From the NCBI GenBank assembly GCA_030607655.1, contig JAUWJN010000138.1, forward strand, positions 1 through 6,926: a DNA stretch of 6,926 nt. Reading direction: 5' to 3'. Both the position numbers and the translations under genes were made by a program. The stretch is from a bacterium. Lineage in GTDB: Bacteria > Armatimonadota > Zipacnadia > Zipacnadales > Zipacnadaceae. How positions within the stretch are numbered: position 1 is the stretch's first letter; every line of letters begins with the position of its first letter. Shown here in pieces: positions 1 to 6,184 of the stretch. The notes under the pieces are model-generated. The model was not told where the DNA came from, ran no database searches, and saw nothing but the letters and a program-made list of their open reading frames with translations.

Positions 1-211
1 GCCGAGGCGTCGTCCTGGGACAGATAGAAATGACCCTCTCGAACTGACGCACCCCCCGTCACCCATGGACGCTTGGCAAGTATACCATATCTACTGGCCG
101 CCGTCAAATCTACTTACCTGATACGTGAGAGCTAACGGCCATGCTTACCCCGCCGCCCGAGCCAGTAACCTAGGAGGTTCAGCCAACGTAGTGGTGGGAT
201 TCTGACGCAAC
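1..211. other. Left-edge non-coding or undetermined stretch
   Basis: No gene can be assigned here. On the minus strand two frames stay open to the left edge. One is open from about position 113; it could use a GTG at 60-62 and contains the residues REGHFYLSQDD. The other starts at an ATG at 64-66. Neither has a Shine-Dalgarno, and neither product is recognised. On the plus strand, frames entering from the left stop within a few tens of codons, so a short C-terminal tail of an off-window gene is possible but unsupported. No convincing terminator is visible downstream of the response regulator that ends at 212. The clearest signal is the minus-strand promoter listed separately. Confidence 0.4.
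79..107 (-). promoter_or_regulatory. Near-consensus sigma70 promoter directed off the left edge
   Basis: Read on the minus strand, TTGACG (107-102) is separated by exactly 17 bases from TATACT (84-79). Each hexamer differs from consensus by one base. The predicted start is near position 72, only about six bases before an ATG at 66-64, so the transcript would be near-leaderless or non-coding. It lies downstream of, and in the same direction as, the response-regulator gene, so it would drive whatever lies to the left. This is a sequence match only. Chance matches of this quality are uncommon in high-GC DNA but do occur. Confidence 0.5.
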
Positions 212-1021
212 TCACAACGGACTTGCCTGCTGCAACAGTTCAGCGTTCTTGCAGGCGTTGGTAAGAAGATAGCCGTGCGCGATGGGTTCGTCCACCTGTT
301 CCATTGTAGTGGCTTTGTACAGGTAGACCTCTTTTATTACGCCAACCCAATCAGCAATGCCCAGGATTTCAACAATGTATCCCGCGTCAACTATCCCCAT
401 TAAGTTTCGCTTAAGTTGGGCCTCATTGACCGGTGCTTTCGGTTCGCGAATAAGGTGCCATCGCTGGTCAATTCGCCAGAAGTCACCGGGGTTAGCCAGC
501 GTCATACTAGTGCCTGCCTGCGCCGGGGCTGGCTGTACGGCCGCCGCCTCACCGGCGGCTTCTTCTGGGGTCAGATAATCAACCCAAATATCATCATGAA
601 TCACATCGGGCGCGATCGCTCCCACCACTAGGGCCTCACCCTTTTCGGTGATTGCACGCTGGCGGCGCAGCAGCGCCCGTATCCGCGCCGTCAAAGCCCG
701 GAGGCTGAAGGGCTTGGTAACATAGTCATCGGCCCCCAGTTCCAGGCCCTTAACCTGGTCCACCCCTTCAATCTTGGCCGTTAGTATAAGGATAAACACG
801 TCAGAAGATTCGCGCAATTCGCGACAGACAGTAAATCCGTCCATATCGGGCAGCATAAGGTCGAGGATAATCAAGTCAGGCTTGTTCTGGTCAAAGGCCA
901 CCAGACCAGTAGCGCCATCAGCCGCTGTACTGATCTCAAAGCCCTCATTGGTCAATTTCTTCTCGACCGCCCCTCTCAGCTCGTCATCATCTTCAATTAT
1001 TAGTATCTTTGCCTCAGCCAT
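212..1021 (-). CDS. Response regulator: receiver domain with unrecognised C-terminal domain
   Basis: The protein has 269 residues. Residues 1-122 are a canonical CheY-like receiver. They show the acidic pocket E10-D11-D12, phospho-acceptor D54 in the ILDLMLPDMDG motif, switch threonine T81 (LTAK), and K103 in the TKPF motif after GADDY. It should accept phosphate from a histidine kinase in the cytoplasm. The sequence RALLRRQ around 115-121 looks like the linker of OmpR-type regulators. However, no winged-helix signature follows. Residues about 150-176 are an Ala/Pro/Glu-rich linker. Residues about 178-269 form a compact domain (DFWRIDQRW near 180, then an alternating hydrophobic stretch at 205-236) that I cannot name. 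The ATG at 1021 is preceded on the minus strand by GAGAGGG five bases upstream, and by AAGGAG fourteen bases upstream. No kinase gene is adjacent, so the partner is unknown. The receiver call is firm; the output function (DNA binding or protein interaction) is open. Confidence 0.9.
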   Translation of the reverse strand: MAEAKILIIEDDDELRGAVEKKLTNEGFEISTAADGATGLVAFDQNKPDLIILDLMLPDMDGFTVCRELRESSDVFILILTAKIEGVDQVKGLELGADDYVTKPFSLRALTARIRALLRRQRAITEKGEALVVGAIAPDVIHDDIWVDYLTPEEAAGEAAAVQPAPAQAGTSMTLANPGDFWRIDQRWHLIREPKAPVNEAQLKRNLMGIVDAGYIVEILGIADWVGVIKEVYLYKATTMEQVDEPIAHGYLLTNACKNAELLQQASPL

Positions 1022-1026
1022 ATCGG

Positions 1027-1041
1027 CCCTCTCAGCTCCTT
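1027..1041 (-). promoter_or_regulatory. Ribosome-binding region of the response regulator
   Basis: On the minus strand two purine-rich candidates precede the ATG at 1021. AAGGAG (1041-1036) is the better match to anti-Shine-Dalgarno, but it lies 14 bases away. GAGAGGG (1033-1027) lies 5 bases away. The tandem arrangement supports this start codon even though neither site alone is ideal in both match and spacing. Confidence 0.5.
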
Positions 1042-1085
1042 AGTTGTTGCCCGGTGCCACCCGGATGCTACTGACAATTATCTTT

Positions 1086-1114
1086 ATAATACCCGACTCG
1101 GCCCTGATAGTCAA
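1086..1114 (-). promoter_or_regulatory. Sigma70-type promoter of the response-regulator gene
   Basis: On the minus strand, TTGACT (1114-1109) is followed after exactly 17 bases by TATTAT (1091-1086) in an AT-rich pocket. Each hexamer is one base from consensus. The predicted transcription start is near 1079, giving a 5' leader of roughly 58 bases that includes the ribosome-binding region. Position, spacing and orientation all fit this gene. Confidence 0.65.
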
Positions 1115-1243
1115 GCAGGGAGGGTTCAGGGAAGAGACGGCAGTGAATATGTCGGCACTGACCCCTCATAGGTGTGTTAATGTCCGCGGGAAGGAATTTA
1201 GCCACCACGTAGCGAACAAACCATTTAGTAGCTAATCCAAAAA

Positions 1244-1247
1244 GGAG
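1244..1247 (+). promoter_or_regulatory. Strong Shine-Dalgarno of the isomerase gene
   Basis: GGAG sits in the context AAAGGAGTGAT (1241-1251), a near-complete complement of the 16S rRNA 3' end. It lies 9 bases before the ATG at 1257. This fixes the start codon and predicts efficient translation. Confidence 0.85.
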
Positions 1248-1256
1248 TGATGACCG

Positions 1257-2969
1257 ATGGCTGATGCAAAGCGGCTTGGCGCAACAACAAAGGCGACGAG
1301 CAAGGTTCCTACCTTCGGCGTATTCGCTACCTGTGACCCGCGTGTTGATAAGGAATCACGCCAGCGGGCGGTGAACATCATTGAGATGGCCGCCCAGGTA
1401 ATTGCGAACAAGGTACGGATGCCTGACGGCTCACCGGTGGACGTGGTGTATTCGCCAATTCTGGTGGACGGCGAGCCCCAGGCTGACATGGTGGCCCGGC
1501 AGTTTCGAGGCAATGGCGTAGATGCCTTGATCTGCACCCCGGATACCTGGGCCTTTCCCCAGCCCAGCCTCATTTCGCTCCTCCAGCGGTTCCCGGATGA
1601 GACCCCCATCAACCTGACTTGTGGTAACTCCGGCCCCAAGCCGGGGGTAGTATTGACCCACGCGGCCGCTGGTGCCATTTCCCAGTACGGCCGGCTGGTT
1701 CATATCAATGTCGGCACCGGGCCCGATACGGGTATGAATCCACAGATGACCGAAAGCACCGCCGAAGACCTGGTGGATTGGTGCTACGGGGCGATGGCCA
1801 AGGTTGCATTGAAGGGCCGGCGGGTGGTGATTCTCGGCCACGATTCTATGGGTATGGAGACGGCCCTATCCCATATCATTCCCACCCGTAATATCCTCGG
1901 CCTGGAGATCACTCGGCTCGATATGAAGCTGCTGGCGGATATGCTCAATAAGGGCGCTTATGACCAGGAGGAGCTTGAGAAGCTACGCCGCTGGCTGCGG
2001 CGGTACGTAGGCAACCGGATTGAGATTCGCGATGAGCGCGACGAGCAGCTCTTCCGCCAGAGCCTGGCCATGTACTTAATTGTCCGTGACCTGATGGCTG
2101 ACCTCAACGCCGTGGGGGGCGGATTTATGAGTCAGCTAGAGTGGGGCTCGGACCTGCGGGGGCTTCCGTTGCCGGTGGCCGATGTGATGGAGTCGCTGTT
2201 CAATTCGACCTTCGACCACAACGGTCGCAAAGCCCCGTTGCCGTTTGCCACCGAGGCCGATGCCCAGGGTTTGCTGACCATGCTGTGCTTCACCTGGCTC
2301 AGCGGCGGCAATCCGCCTTTGTTTATGGACTTTCGCAAGGTCTGGGAGCCCTGGGAGATAAACCAGCTTGCGGAGAAACTGGGGATGGCTGATGCCGAAC
2401 CCGACGCTCTGTGGCGTGAGCGCGGCTTCGTGGACGGCGACAACTCTGGCAGTGCGTCCTTTGACTGGGCGGCGGAGCCGGGCGCTTCCATCAGGAACAT
2501 TATGGCCAATGTCAGCTTCCCCCAAGTTGAGGACTTCTATTTCCCCGGCGGCGGCAATTCGGTTAACTTCGTCTCGCCGGCGGGTATTGACGGTATCGCC
2601 GGTCGTTTGGCCTATAGTGCGATGACCAACATCTTCTCTATGATCTGGGATGAGGCCACCACTGTCAGCCTGCCCGAGGAGCTGTCCGAGGTCGTCTGCC
2701 AGACTACAACACCCACCTGGCCCCACACCTTCGTGGTGCCCAAGTATGCCACGATGGGCGAATACAAGCAGTTCGCCCCGGCCAACCATTTCCATATGAC
2801 CTGGGACCTGAAACCAGCGCGTCTGGAATACTGGAGGGACATGGTTAACGTGCTCTCGGTCACTCCCTGGCAGGCCCGGCCGGCATATATCGAGCGCACC
2901 GACCGGCCCATGCCGTTGCTTTACCTGATCAATGGCGGGGAGACGGCCACCCAGCTGGCCCGCGCGTAA
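1257..2969 (+). CDS. fucI: L-fucose isomerase-type sugar isomerase
   Basis: The protein has 570 residues; E. coli FucI, recalled from memory, has about 591. FucI interconverts L-fucose and L-fuculose (and D-arabinose and D-ribulose) in the cytoplasm, using a divalent metal, usually Mn2+. The C-terminal half follows the FucI pattern. It shows NSTFDHNGRKAPLPFATEAD (316-335), with E333 matching the E. coli metal ligand Glu337, then LFMDFRKVW (355-363), with D358 matching Asp361. NSGSASFD (396-403), YFPGGGNS (428-435), TWPHTFVVP (487-495) and ANHFHMTW (509-516) follow, with H511 the likely match to His528. All three expected metal ligands are therefore present. The N-terminal half (about 1-180) is more divergent; GHDSMGMETA (194-203) probably belongs to the second Rossmann-like domain. 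There is no signal peptide. No fuculokinase, aldolase or transporter is adjacent, so the true substrate could be another sugar handled by the FucI/AraA superfamily. Family assignment is firm; substrate is inferred. Confidence 0.85.
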   Translation: MADAKRLGATTKATSKVPTFGVFATCDPRVDKESRQRAVNIIEMAAQVIANKVRMPDGSPVDVVYSPILVDGEPQADMVARQFRGNGVDALICTPDTWAFPQPSLISLLQRFPDETPINLTCGNSGPKPGVVLTHAAAGAISQYGRLVHINVGTGPDTGMNPQMTESTAEDLVDWCYGAMAKVALKGRRVVILGHDSMGMETALSHIIPTRNILGLEITRLDMKLLADMLNKGAYDQEELEKLRRWLRRYVGNRIEIRDERDEQLFRQSLAMYLIVRDLMADLNAVGGGFMSQLEWGSDLRGLPLPVADVMESLFNSTFDHNGRKAPLPFATEADAQGLLTMLCFTWLSGGNPPLFMDFRKVWEPWEINQLAEKLGMADAEPDALWRERGFVDGDNSGSASFDWAAEPGASIRNIMANVSFPQVEDFYFPGGGNSVNFVSPAGIDGIAGRLAYSAMTNIFSMIWDEATTVSLPEELSEVVCQTTTPTWPHTFVVPKYATMGEYKQFAPANHFHMTWDLKPARLEYWRDMVNVLSVTPWQARPAYIERTDRPMPLLYLINGGETATQLARA

Positions 2970-3046
2970 GAGCAGAGGCGAGAAACGAGAAGCGGGAAAG
3001 ACGAGGGCAACGGTTCACAGGTTCAGAGCTTATCGGCGTTTCTGTC

Positions 3047-3141
3047 TGTAGGGGCGGAAGTGCGAAGTATCTTCCGCCCGCCATTGGCCGGAGGGCACAG
3101 CGGGCGGAACCTGCTGCTGTGCAGCAAGTTTCGCCCCTACA
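3047..3141. repeat. 95-base nested palindrome with TGTAGGGGCG/CGCCCCTACA ends
   Basis: The terminal arms TGTAGGGGCG (3047-3056) and CGCCCCTACA (3132-3141) are perfect inverted repeats of 10 bases. Two internal hairpins compete with them. GGGCGGAAG (3052-3060) pairs with CTTCCGCCC (3071-3079) over a 10-base loop. A long hairpin at 3102-3136 shares the right arm. Terminal inverted repeats with internal structure and no coding capacity resemble a small non-autonomous element or REP/BIME-like unit. I recognise this end sequence as a style common in repeat-rich bacterial genomes, but cannot count copies here. Confidence 0.6.
3102..3136. repeat. Long hairpin inside the nested palindrome
   Basis: GGGCGGAAC (3102-3110) pairs with GTTTCGCCC (3128-3136) with one G-T mismatch that would be a G-U wobble in RNA. 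After a C/A mismatch the stem continues as TGCTGC (3112-3117) with GCAGCA (3121-3126) around a TGT loop. That gives about 15 base pairs, stable enough to form in transcript. There is no T-run after it, so it is not a classical terminator. Confidence 0.55.
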
Positions 3142-3149
3142 TTAACGAA

Positions 3150-3166
3150 ACGGGCTCGAAGCCCGT
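3150..3166. repeat. Short perfect hairpin ACGGGCT-CGA-AGCCCGT
   Basis: Seven-base perfect stem with a three-base loop, 9 bases after the end of the preceding palindrome. It looks like another interspersed palindromic unit rather than a terminator, as it is followed by GCCACCC and not a T-run. Confidence 0.5.
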
Positions 3167-3198
3167 GCCACCCAATTTCAAGAGTTCTTGCCGGCTTG

Positions 3199-3230
3199 TC
3201 CGCCGAAGCTGCTTTAGCAGCGAAGGCGGA
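3199..3230. repeat. Symmetric hairpin with paired GAA internal loops
   Basis: TCCGCC (3199-3204) pairs with GGCGGA (3225-3230), and GCTGCT (3208-3213) pairs with AGCAGC (3216-3221) around a TT turn. The two stems are separated by GAA on both sides (3205-3207 and 3222-3224). GAA facing GAA could form tandem sheared G-A pairs in RNA, extending the helix. The near-perfect symmetry argues against chance. Confidence 0.55.
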
Positions 3231-3280
3231 AGAGTCGCCGGCGTGCTTGCGCTGCCGTAGCAGCTACATCGCGCCGGTGT

Positions 3281-3351
3281 GCCAAAGCCGCTTTCAGCCA
3301 CCGTAGCCATAGGCTTTCAGCCGACGCAGCCAAAGCTGCTTTGGCGAAGAA
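3281..3351. repeat. Three degenerate tandem copies of a ~23-25-base unit
   Basis: Three consecutive segments begin GCC and carry a shared CTTT core. They are 3281-3305 (GCCAAAGCCGCTTTCAGCC...), 3306-3328 (GCCATAGGCTTTCAGCC...) and 3329-3351 (GCCAAAGCTGCTTTGGCG...). The third contains a perfect stem, GCCAAAG (3329-3335) with CTTTGGC (3339-3345). Copies 1 and 2 share CTTTCAGCC followed by a C/G/A-rich joint. The period is close to two helical turns. This is too degenerate and too short to be CRISPR. Confidence 0.4.
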
Positions 3352-3381
3352 GGCTTGAACCTAGTGAACCCGGTCTGCTTT

Positions 3382-3404
3382 CCCCTCTCCGGAACGGAGA
3401 GGGG
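3382..3404. repeat. Perfect 10-base-pair hairpin CCCCTCTCCG-GAA-CGGAGAGGGG
   Basis: A perfect 10-base stem (3382-3391 with 3395-3404) closed by a GAA loop, followed by TCAGGGGTGAGG. In the reverse orientation it reads CTCACCCCTGA ahead of the hairpin, a motif style I associate with dispersed repeats of some high-GC genomes. Neither strand has a T-run after the stem, so it is not an intrinsic terminator. It lies 57 bases before the mutS start. Confidence 0.55.
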
Positions 3405-3450
3405 TCAGGGGTGAGGCGGCCGTTTCCGAATACCCAACACCGGCCAACCT

Positions 3451-3456
3451 GGTGAT
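3451..3456 (+). promoter_or_regulatory. Probable weak ribosome-binding site of mutS
   Basis: GGTGAT matches the 3' portion of the consensus AAGGAGGTGAT and lies 5 bases before the GTG at 3462. The purine-rich core is missing, so initiation may be modest. It is the best support for the GTG start over any internal alternative. Confidence 0.4.
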
Positions 3457-3461
3457 TCCCG

Positions 3462-6152
3462 GTGAAGTTACCGGCTGAAGACCAATTGACGCCGCTATTC
3501 AAGCAATGGCGGGCGATAAAGAAGGACCATCCTGAGGTCCTGGTGCTATTTCGGCTGGGCGATTTCTACGAGATGTTCGCCGACGACGCCGAGACCGGTG
3601 CCCGTGAGTTGGAATTGACCCTGACCAGCCGCGAGTGCGGCCCGGGCCGGCGTATTCCTATGTGCGGGGTGCCCCATCACGCGGTTGAGAAGTATCTGGC
3701 GATGCTAGTGCACAAGGGCCATCGGGTGGCTATCGTCGAGCAGACCGAGGACCCGAAGCAGGCCAAGGGCCTGGTCCGCCGCGAGGTGACCCGCGTAGTC
3801 AGCCCCGGCACGCTGCTAGAGGATGAGCTGCTCGACGGGGCCCAGCACAACTTCCTCCTGGCCGTGGCTCAGGCGGGGGATAGATACGGCGTCGCCATCG
3901 TAGACATCTCCACCGGCGACTTCCTGGTGACCGAGCCTCAGCCGCTTGTCAGCCCCGCAGATGACTCCACCGACACTTCTTTGCTGACGACCCCTTCTGC
4001 AGCGCTGGCGCCGGCGTTGGCGGCGCTGGTTGACGAAGTGATCCGCATTCAGCCCGCGGAGATACTGCTGCCCACCGCTCTAGCCGAAGACCAACACTTC
4101 TATGAGGCCCTGACCGGCAGCAGTAGCGCTCCGATTGTCATCGTTGAAGCGCCTGAGTTTGAGTTCCACACGCCGGCTGAGCGGCTGATGGAGTTTTTCG
4201 GCACCGATACTCTCCGCGGCTTTGGCTGCCAGGACATGCCCGCCGCCCAGGTCGCCGCGGCCCTAGCTCTCCAGTATTTGGCGGACAACCGCCTCGCCGC
4301 CCTACCTCATCTGACCAGCCTGACCACCTACCACACCAGCCAGTTTATGATCATAGACGCTACCACGCGGCGCAACCTGGAGCTGGAGCGTGCCGTCCGC
4401 GACGGCTCCCGCCAGGGGACATTGTTGTGGCTGCTGGATAAGACCCGCACGCCGATGGGCGGGCGGCTACTGGCAAGCTGGCTGCTCCAGCCCCTGCTGG
4501 ATGTGGCGCGGATCAACCAGCGCCTGGGTGCAGTTGAGAATCTGGTGCAGGACAGAATCCTGGCCGACGGCCTGGCCGAACAATTGCGGGACGTTTACGA
4601 CCTCGAGCGGCTCATCAGTCGCACCGCCGCCGGCACCGCCAACGCCCGCGACCTCCGCGCCTTGTGTAACTCGCTGGAAAAATTGCCCCCGATATTGGAA
4701 TTGGCCGCTGGGGCAGAAGCGGCTTTGCTCAAAGAGATAGTCAGCCAGATTGATGGGCTGCCGGACCTCCACGACCTACTGGACAGCGCCCTAGCGCAGG
4801 ATCCGCCCGTGCTGATTACCGAGGGCGGGCTTATCAAAGAAGGGTACTCGCAGGAGTTGGACGAGCTGCGCGACGCCGCGGCGGGCGGGCGGCGCTGGAT
4901 TGCCGAGCTACAGGATAAAGAACGCGCTCGCACCGGTATCAAGTCGCTCAAGGGCGGCTACAATAAGGTCTTTGGCTATTACATTGAGGTCACCAAGGCG
5001 AATCTGCACCTGGCCCCGGAGGATTACCAGCGCAAGCAGACTCTATCCAACGCTGAGCGCTTCATCACCCCAGAGCTTAAGGAGCAGGAAGCCCGGGTGC
5101 TGGGGGCTGATGAGAAAAGCCAGAGCCTGGAGTATGAGCTATTCTGCCAGCTTCGGGAGCAGGTCGCCGGGCACGCCGAGCGGGTGCTGCGCACCGCCCG
5201 CGCCCTGGCGGCGATGGATGTGCTGGCGGCACTGGCCGGGGCAGCCATAGAATACAATTATGCCAAGCCGCAGGTTGATGATTCCGACCGCATAGAAATC
5301 ATTGACGGCCGCCATCCGGTCGTCGAGCGCACCCAGGCCGAGGCCTTCGTCCCCAATGACGCCTACCTGGACTGCGCGCAGGACCAGCTCCTGATTATCA
5401 CCGGCCCCAATATGGCGGGCAAGTCCACCTACCTGCGCCAGGTAGCTCTGATTTGCCTGCTGGCCCAGATGGGCAGCTTTGTGCCGGCCAAACAGGCGCG
5501 CCTGGGGCTGGTGGACCGCATTTTCACCCGCGTCGGGGCCTTTGACGACCTGGCGATGGGCCAGTCCACCTTTATGGTGGAGATGACCGAGACCGCCAAT
5601 ATCCTGCACAATGCCACTGACCGCAGCCTGATCATCCTGGACGAAATCGGCCGCGGCACCTCCACCTTTGATGGCCTGTCCATCGCCTGGTCGGTGGCCG
5701 AATATATCAGCCGCCAGATTGGCGCTAAGACCCTCTTCGCCACCCACTACCATCATCTCAACGAACTGCCCGAGATTCTGCCCCGCGTGAAGAACTACCG
5801 CATCGCAGTCAAGGAGCAGGGCGAGCAGATTATCTTCCTGCGCAAGATTATGCCCGGCGGCACCGACCGCAGCTATGGCATCCAGGTGGCCCGCCTGGCC
5901 GGATTGCCCGAGGAGGTCATCAACCGCGCCCTGGAGGTCCTCCATAGCCTGGAGCAGGAGGATTTAGGCGGCGCTATCGCCCCCAGTGCCGAGGCTGCCC
6001 GCCAGGTGCCCCCCACCATCCAGATGCAACTCTTCGCCGCCGCCCCCGACCCCATCCGCGAAGCCCTCCAATCCCTGGACCTGGACACCCTGTCCCCCAT
6101 TGAAGCATTGATGAAGTTGAAGGAGCTCAGGGATAAGACCGAGCACCCGTAG
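3462..6152 (+). CDS. mutS: DNA mismatch repair ATPase MutS
   Basis: The protein has 896 residues, about 40 longer than E. coli MutS. It acts as a clamp-like dimer that recognises mispairs and small loops and, with MutL and ATP, licenses strand excision. Domain I has the mismatch-reading Phe-Tyr-Glu at F35-Y36-E37 (LFRLGDFYEMF) and MCGVPHHA (67-74). Domain II (about 128-290) carries a low-complexity Ser/Thr/Ala-rich insertion at about 160-185. Lever and clamp domains span about 290-600, including GYNKVFGYYIEVTK (499-512) and ERFITPELKEQE (532-543). The ABC-type ATPase has Walker A GPNMAGKST (648-656), a dimer-interface segment DDLAMGQSTFMVEMTET (695-711), Walker B LIILDE (723-728), GRGTSTFDG (730-738) and ATHYHHL (760-766). 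QMQLF (854-858) resembles a sliding-clamp binding motif, and SPIEALMKLKEL (878-889) is the usual C-terminal helix. GTG is chosen because only eight residues precede the conserved LTPLFKQW. Every catalytic element is intact. No mutL is adjacent. Confidence 0.98.
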   Translation: MKLPAEDQLTPLFKQWRAIKKDHPEVLVLFRLGDFYEMFADDAETGARELELTLTSRECGPGRRIPMCGVPHHAVEKYLAMLVHKGHRVAIVEQTEDPKQAKGLVRREVTRVVSPGTLLEDELLDGAQHNFLLAVAQAGDRYGVAIVDISTGDFLVTEPQPLVSPADDSTDTSLLTTPSAALAPALAALVDEVIRIQPAEILLPTALAEDQHFYEALTGSSSAPIVIVEAPEFEFHTPAERLMEFFGTDTLRGFGCQDMPAAQVAAALALQYLADNRLAALPHLTSLTTYHTSQFMIIDATTRRNLELERAVRDGSRQGTLLWLLDKTRTPMGGRLLASWLLQPLLDVARINQRLGAVENLVQDRILADGLAEQLRDVYDLERLISRTAAGTANARDLRALCNSLEKLPPILELAAGAEAALLKEIVSQIDGLPDLHDLLDSALAQDPPVLITEGGLIKEGYSQELDELRDAAAGGRRWIAELQDKERARTGIKSLKGGYNKVFGYYIEVTKANLHLAPEDYQRKQTLSNAERFITPELKEQEARVLGADEKSQSLEYELFCQLREQVAGHAERVLRTARALAAMDVLAALAGAAIEYNYAKPQVDDSDRIEIIDGRHPVVERTQAEAFVPNDAYLDCAQDQLLIITGPNMAGKSTYLRQVALICLLAQMGSFVPAKQARLGLVDRIFTRVGAFDDLAMGQSTFMVEMTETANILHNATDRSLIILDEIGRGTSTFDGLSIAWSVAEYISRQIGAKTLFATHYHHLNELPEILPRVKNYRIAVKEQGEQIIFLRKIMPGGTDRSYGIQVARLAGLPEEVINRALEVLHSLEQEDLGGAIAPSAEAARQVPPTIQMQLFAAAPDPIREALQSLDLDTLSPIEALMKLKELRDKTEHP
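6108..6125 (+). repeat. 18-base direct repeat, copy 1 (inside the mutS 3' end)
   Basis: TTGATGAAGTTGAAGGAG encodes LMKLKE in the C-terminal helix of MutS. An identical 18 bases recur at 6215-6232, an offset of 107. See the mutS tail remnant entry for the wider homology. Confidence 0.9.
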
Positions 6153-6176
6153 GGGTAGGGCTGGCCCTGCCCAGCC
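6153..6176 (+). other. Hairpin just after the mutS stop codon
   Basis: GGGTAGGGC (6153-6161) can pair with GCCCTGCCC (6164-6172), with one T-G wobble and a two-base turn. An alternative fold pairs GGCTGG (6159-6164) with CCAGCC (6171-6176). It begins immediately after the stop codon. It could end or protect the mutS mRNA, but the usual T-tract is absent, so it is called a structure and not a terminator. Confidence 0.4.
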
Positions 6177-6184
6177 AACGGCGC

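Larger units (their letters stand above)
1022..1256. other. Divergent intergenic region
   Basis: This 235-base spacer separates the leftward response regulator from the rightward isomerase. It contains the regulator's promoter and ribosome-binding region and the isomerase's Shine-Dalgarno. No equally good plus-strand promoter is visible for the isomerase between about 1100 and 1240, so that gene's start site is unassigned. No clear operator palindrome stands out. Confidence 0.6.
2970..3461. other. 492-base non-coding spacer filled with palindromic repeats
   Basis: No gene is credible between the isomerase and mutS. The first ~75 bases are featureless. From 3047 to 3404 the DNA is a succession of hairpin-forming elements of different design, listed individually. 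A smaller inverted pair, CCGGCG (3238-3243) with CGCCGG (3272-3277) enclosing GTAGC-A-GCTAC (3257-3267), adds another possible fold. No sigma70 promoter for mutS and no T-tailed intrinsic terminator for the isomerase is evident. One of the hairpins may still stop transcription or protect the isomerase mRNA end, as REP elements do elsewhere. Confidence 0.75.

Noticed and set aside
1..72. Structured RNA gene (tRNA, SRP RNA, RNase P or tmRNA start) after the left-edge promoter
   Set aside because: A GTTCGA occurs, but there is no cloverleaf and no recognisable conserved core of any of these RNAs in the visible bases.
1085..1090. Perfect TATAAT on the plus strand
   Set aside because: No -35 hexamer occurs at 16-18 bases upstream; the nearest candidate, CTGACA at 1071, is only 8 bases away. 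The same bases serve the well-spaced minus-strand promoter.
2136..2795. Open frame of 219 codons on the minus strand
   Set aside because: Antisense to the well-supported isomerase, with no recognisable motifs. It is a shadow of codon bias.
3060..3260. Small plus-strand frame of 66 codons in the spacer
   Set aside because: It is made almost entirely of palindromic repeat sequence and has no ribosome-binding site.
3281..3351. Possible CRISPR array
   Set aside because: The units abut with no unique spacers, are poorly conserved, and number only three. No cas genes are present.
3382..3404. Intrinsic terminator
   Set aside because: The stem is perfect and GC-rich, but neither strand has the following T-run.
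5139..5945. Open frame of 268 codons on the minus strand
   Set aside because: It lies wholly inside mutS, opposite the invariant ATPase motifs. Its composition (Gly/Gln/His/Ala-rich) is the mirror of GC-rich codon bias, and no Shine-Dalgarno or domain supports it.
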